A model generated the notes under the pieces. It was not told where the DNA came from, ran no database searches, and saw only the letters and a list, made by a program, of their open reading frames with translations. From Piscirickettsiaceae bacterium (GTDB lineage Bacteria > Pseudomonadota > Gammaproteobacteria > Thiomicrospirales > Thiomicrospiraceae): DNA of 21,812 bases. The stretch covers positions 1-21,812 of the forward strand of contig JALUXI010000036.1 of the NCBI GenBank assembly GCA_027019045.1. Reading direction: 5' to 3'. The position numbers and the translations under genes were made by a program. Of the stretch, positions 21,520 to 21,812 are shown in pieces (the stretch's first letter is position 1; each line of letters opens with the position of its first letter).

Positions 21520-21812
21520 CACCATTGATCCCAATGATTTAGATAGCATTGATGCGCTTTTAGATGAAGCAGAGCAAGAGATTGAGCAAAATCCTGTTGA
21601 AGAGGATGCGTCAGAAACAGTCTCGGAACCTGATTTACCCGCTGAGGAGGTGGCAGAATCAACAGCATCTGAGGCATCGCCTGAATCTGATATTTTTGAA
21701 GCATTTACCGAGGATGATGATTCAGCTCCCGCATTAGCATCAGAGCCAGAGCCAGAGCCAGAACCAGAGCCAGAGCCAGAGCCAGAGCCGATTCGTGTGC
21801 CTGATGATGGTA
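21512..21812 (+). CDS. Start of an acidic low-complexity protein, 3' end outside window
   Basis: The ATG at 21512 has AAGGAAAGGGAG just upstream and overlaps the previous stop by 8 bases, so translation is probably coupled. The frame is open to the window end (100 codons). The visible part is strongly acidic: an N-terminal leucine motif LDSIDALLDEAEQEIEQ, then Glu/Asp/Ser-rich sequence, eight consecutive Glu-Pro pairs and IRVPDDG. There is no signal peptide, so this part is cytoplasmic. The N-terminal motif and composition recall the acidic proteins at 10688-12154 and 12176-13033. Function is unknown; a downstream membrane or coiled-coil part may lie outside the window. Confidence 0.7.
   Translation, partial: MSDTIDPNDLDSIDALLDEAEQEIEQNPVEEDASETVSEPDLPAEEVAESTASEASPESDIFEAFTEDDDSAPALASEPEPEPEPEPEPEPEPIRVPDDG
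21743..21790 (+). repeat. Eight tandem 6-base units encoding Glu-Pro
   Basis: Eight copies of GAGCCA run without interruption, with one GAACCA at unit 4 and GAGCCG at unit 8. The near-identical codons suggest recent expansion by slippage, so copy number may differ between strains. Confidence 0.95.

Noticed and set aside
21743..21790. CRISPR-like array
   Set aside because: The units are contiguous in-frame hexamers with no spacers, encoding Glu-Pro.

Overview
The window reads as a chromosomal stretch of a moderately AT-rich gammaproteobacterium. The housekeeping genes guaB, guaA, serB, pepN, rluA, pal and fnr are all of gammaproteobacterial type. A secreted lipoprotein resembling SoxXA-binding proteins hints at a sulfur-oxidising lineage such as Thiomicrospira, Thiomicrorhabdus or Hydrogenovibrio. 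That placement is inference; no rRNA or other decisive marker is present. I saw no tRNA, rRNA, CRISPR array, transposase or prophage gene.

Layout. (1) 1-2.6 kb: the end of a membrane-protein gene, then a minus-strand exbB-exbD-tonB-sufE cluster (TonB energisation plus Fe-S assembly). (2) 2.7-4.0 kb: minus-strand RDD-family membrane gene and serB, closed by a long palindrome. (3) 4.0-5.1 kb: a plus-strand CbiM-like membrane gene bracketed by two different MITE-like inverted-repeat elements with a similar core; then the minus-strand lipoprotein. (4) 5.6-9.4 kb: the GMP operon guaB - cyclic-nucleotide-binding protein - guaA, with a recognisable promoter and terminator. (5) 9.4-10.5 kb: a YgjP-type metallopeptidase and, convergent to it, a cold-shock protein with a structured leader. 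(6) 10.7-15.0 kb: a minus-strand run consisting of a ketohexokinase-Rieske fusion, rluA, an acidic coiled-coil protein and an acidic membrane-anchored coiled-coil protein. (7) 15.0-17.2 kb: a 590-base AT-rich gap, fnr with all four cluster cysteines, and pal. (8) 17.3-21.8 kb: pepN, an LpoA/LppC-like periplasmic protein overlapping its end, and the start of a third acidic protein with a Glu-Pro repeat.

The most distinctive features are the two MITE-like elements plus a solo copy of one end 11 kb away, an exact 18-bp sequence shared between a palindrome near 2.7 kb and the pepN/lpoA junction, the ketohexokinase-Rieske fusion, the cyclic-nucleotide sensor inside the GMP operon, and the group of acidic coiled-coil proteins of unknown function.
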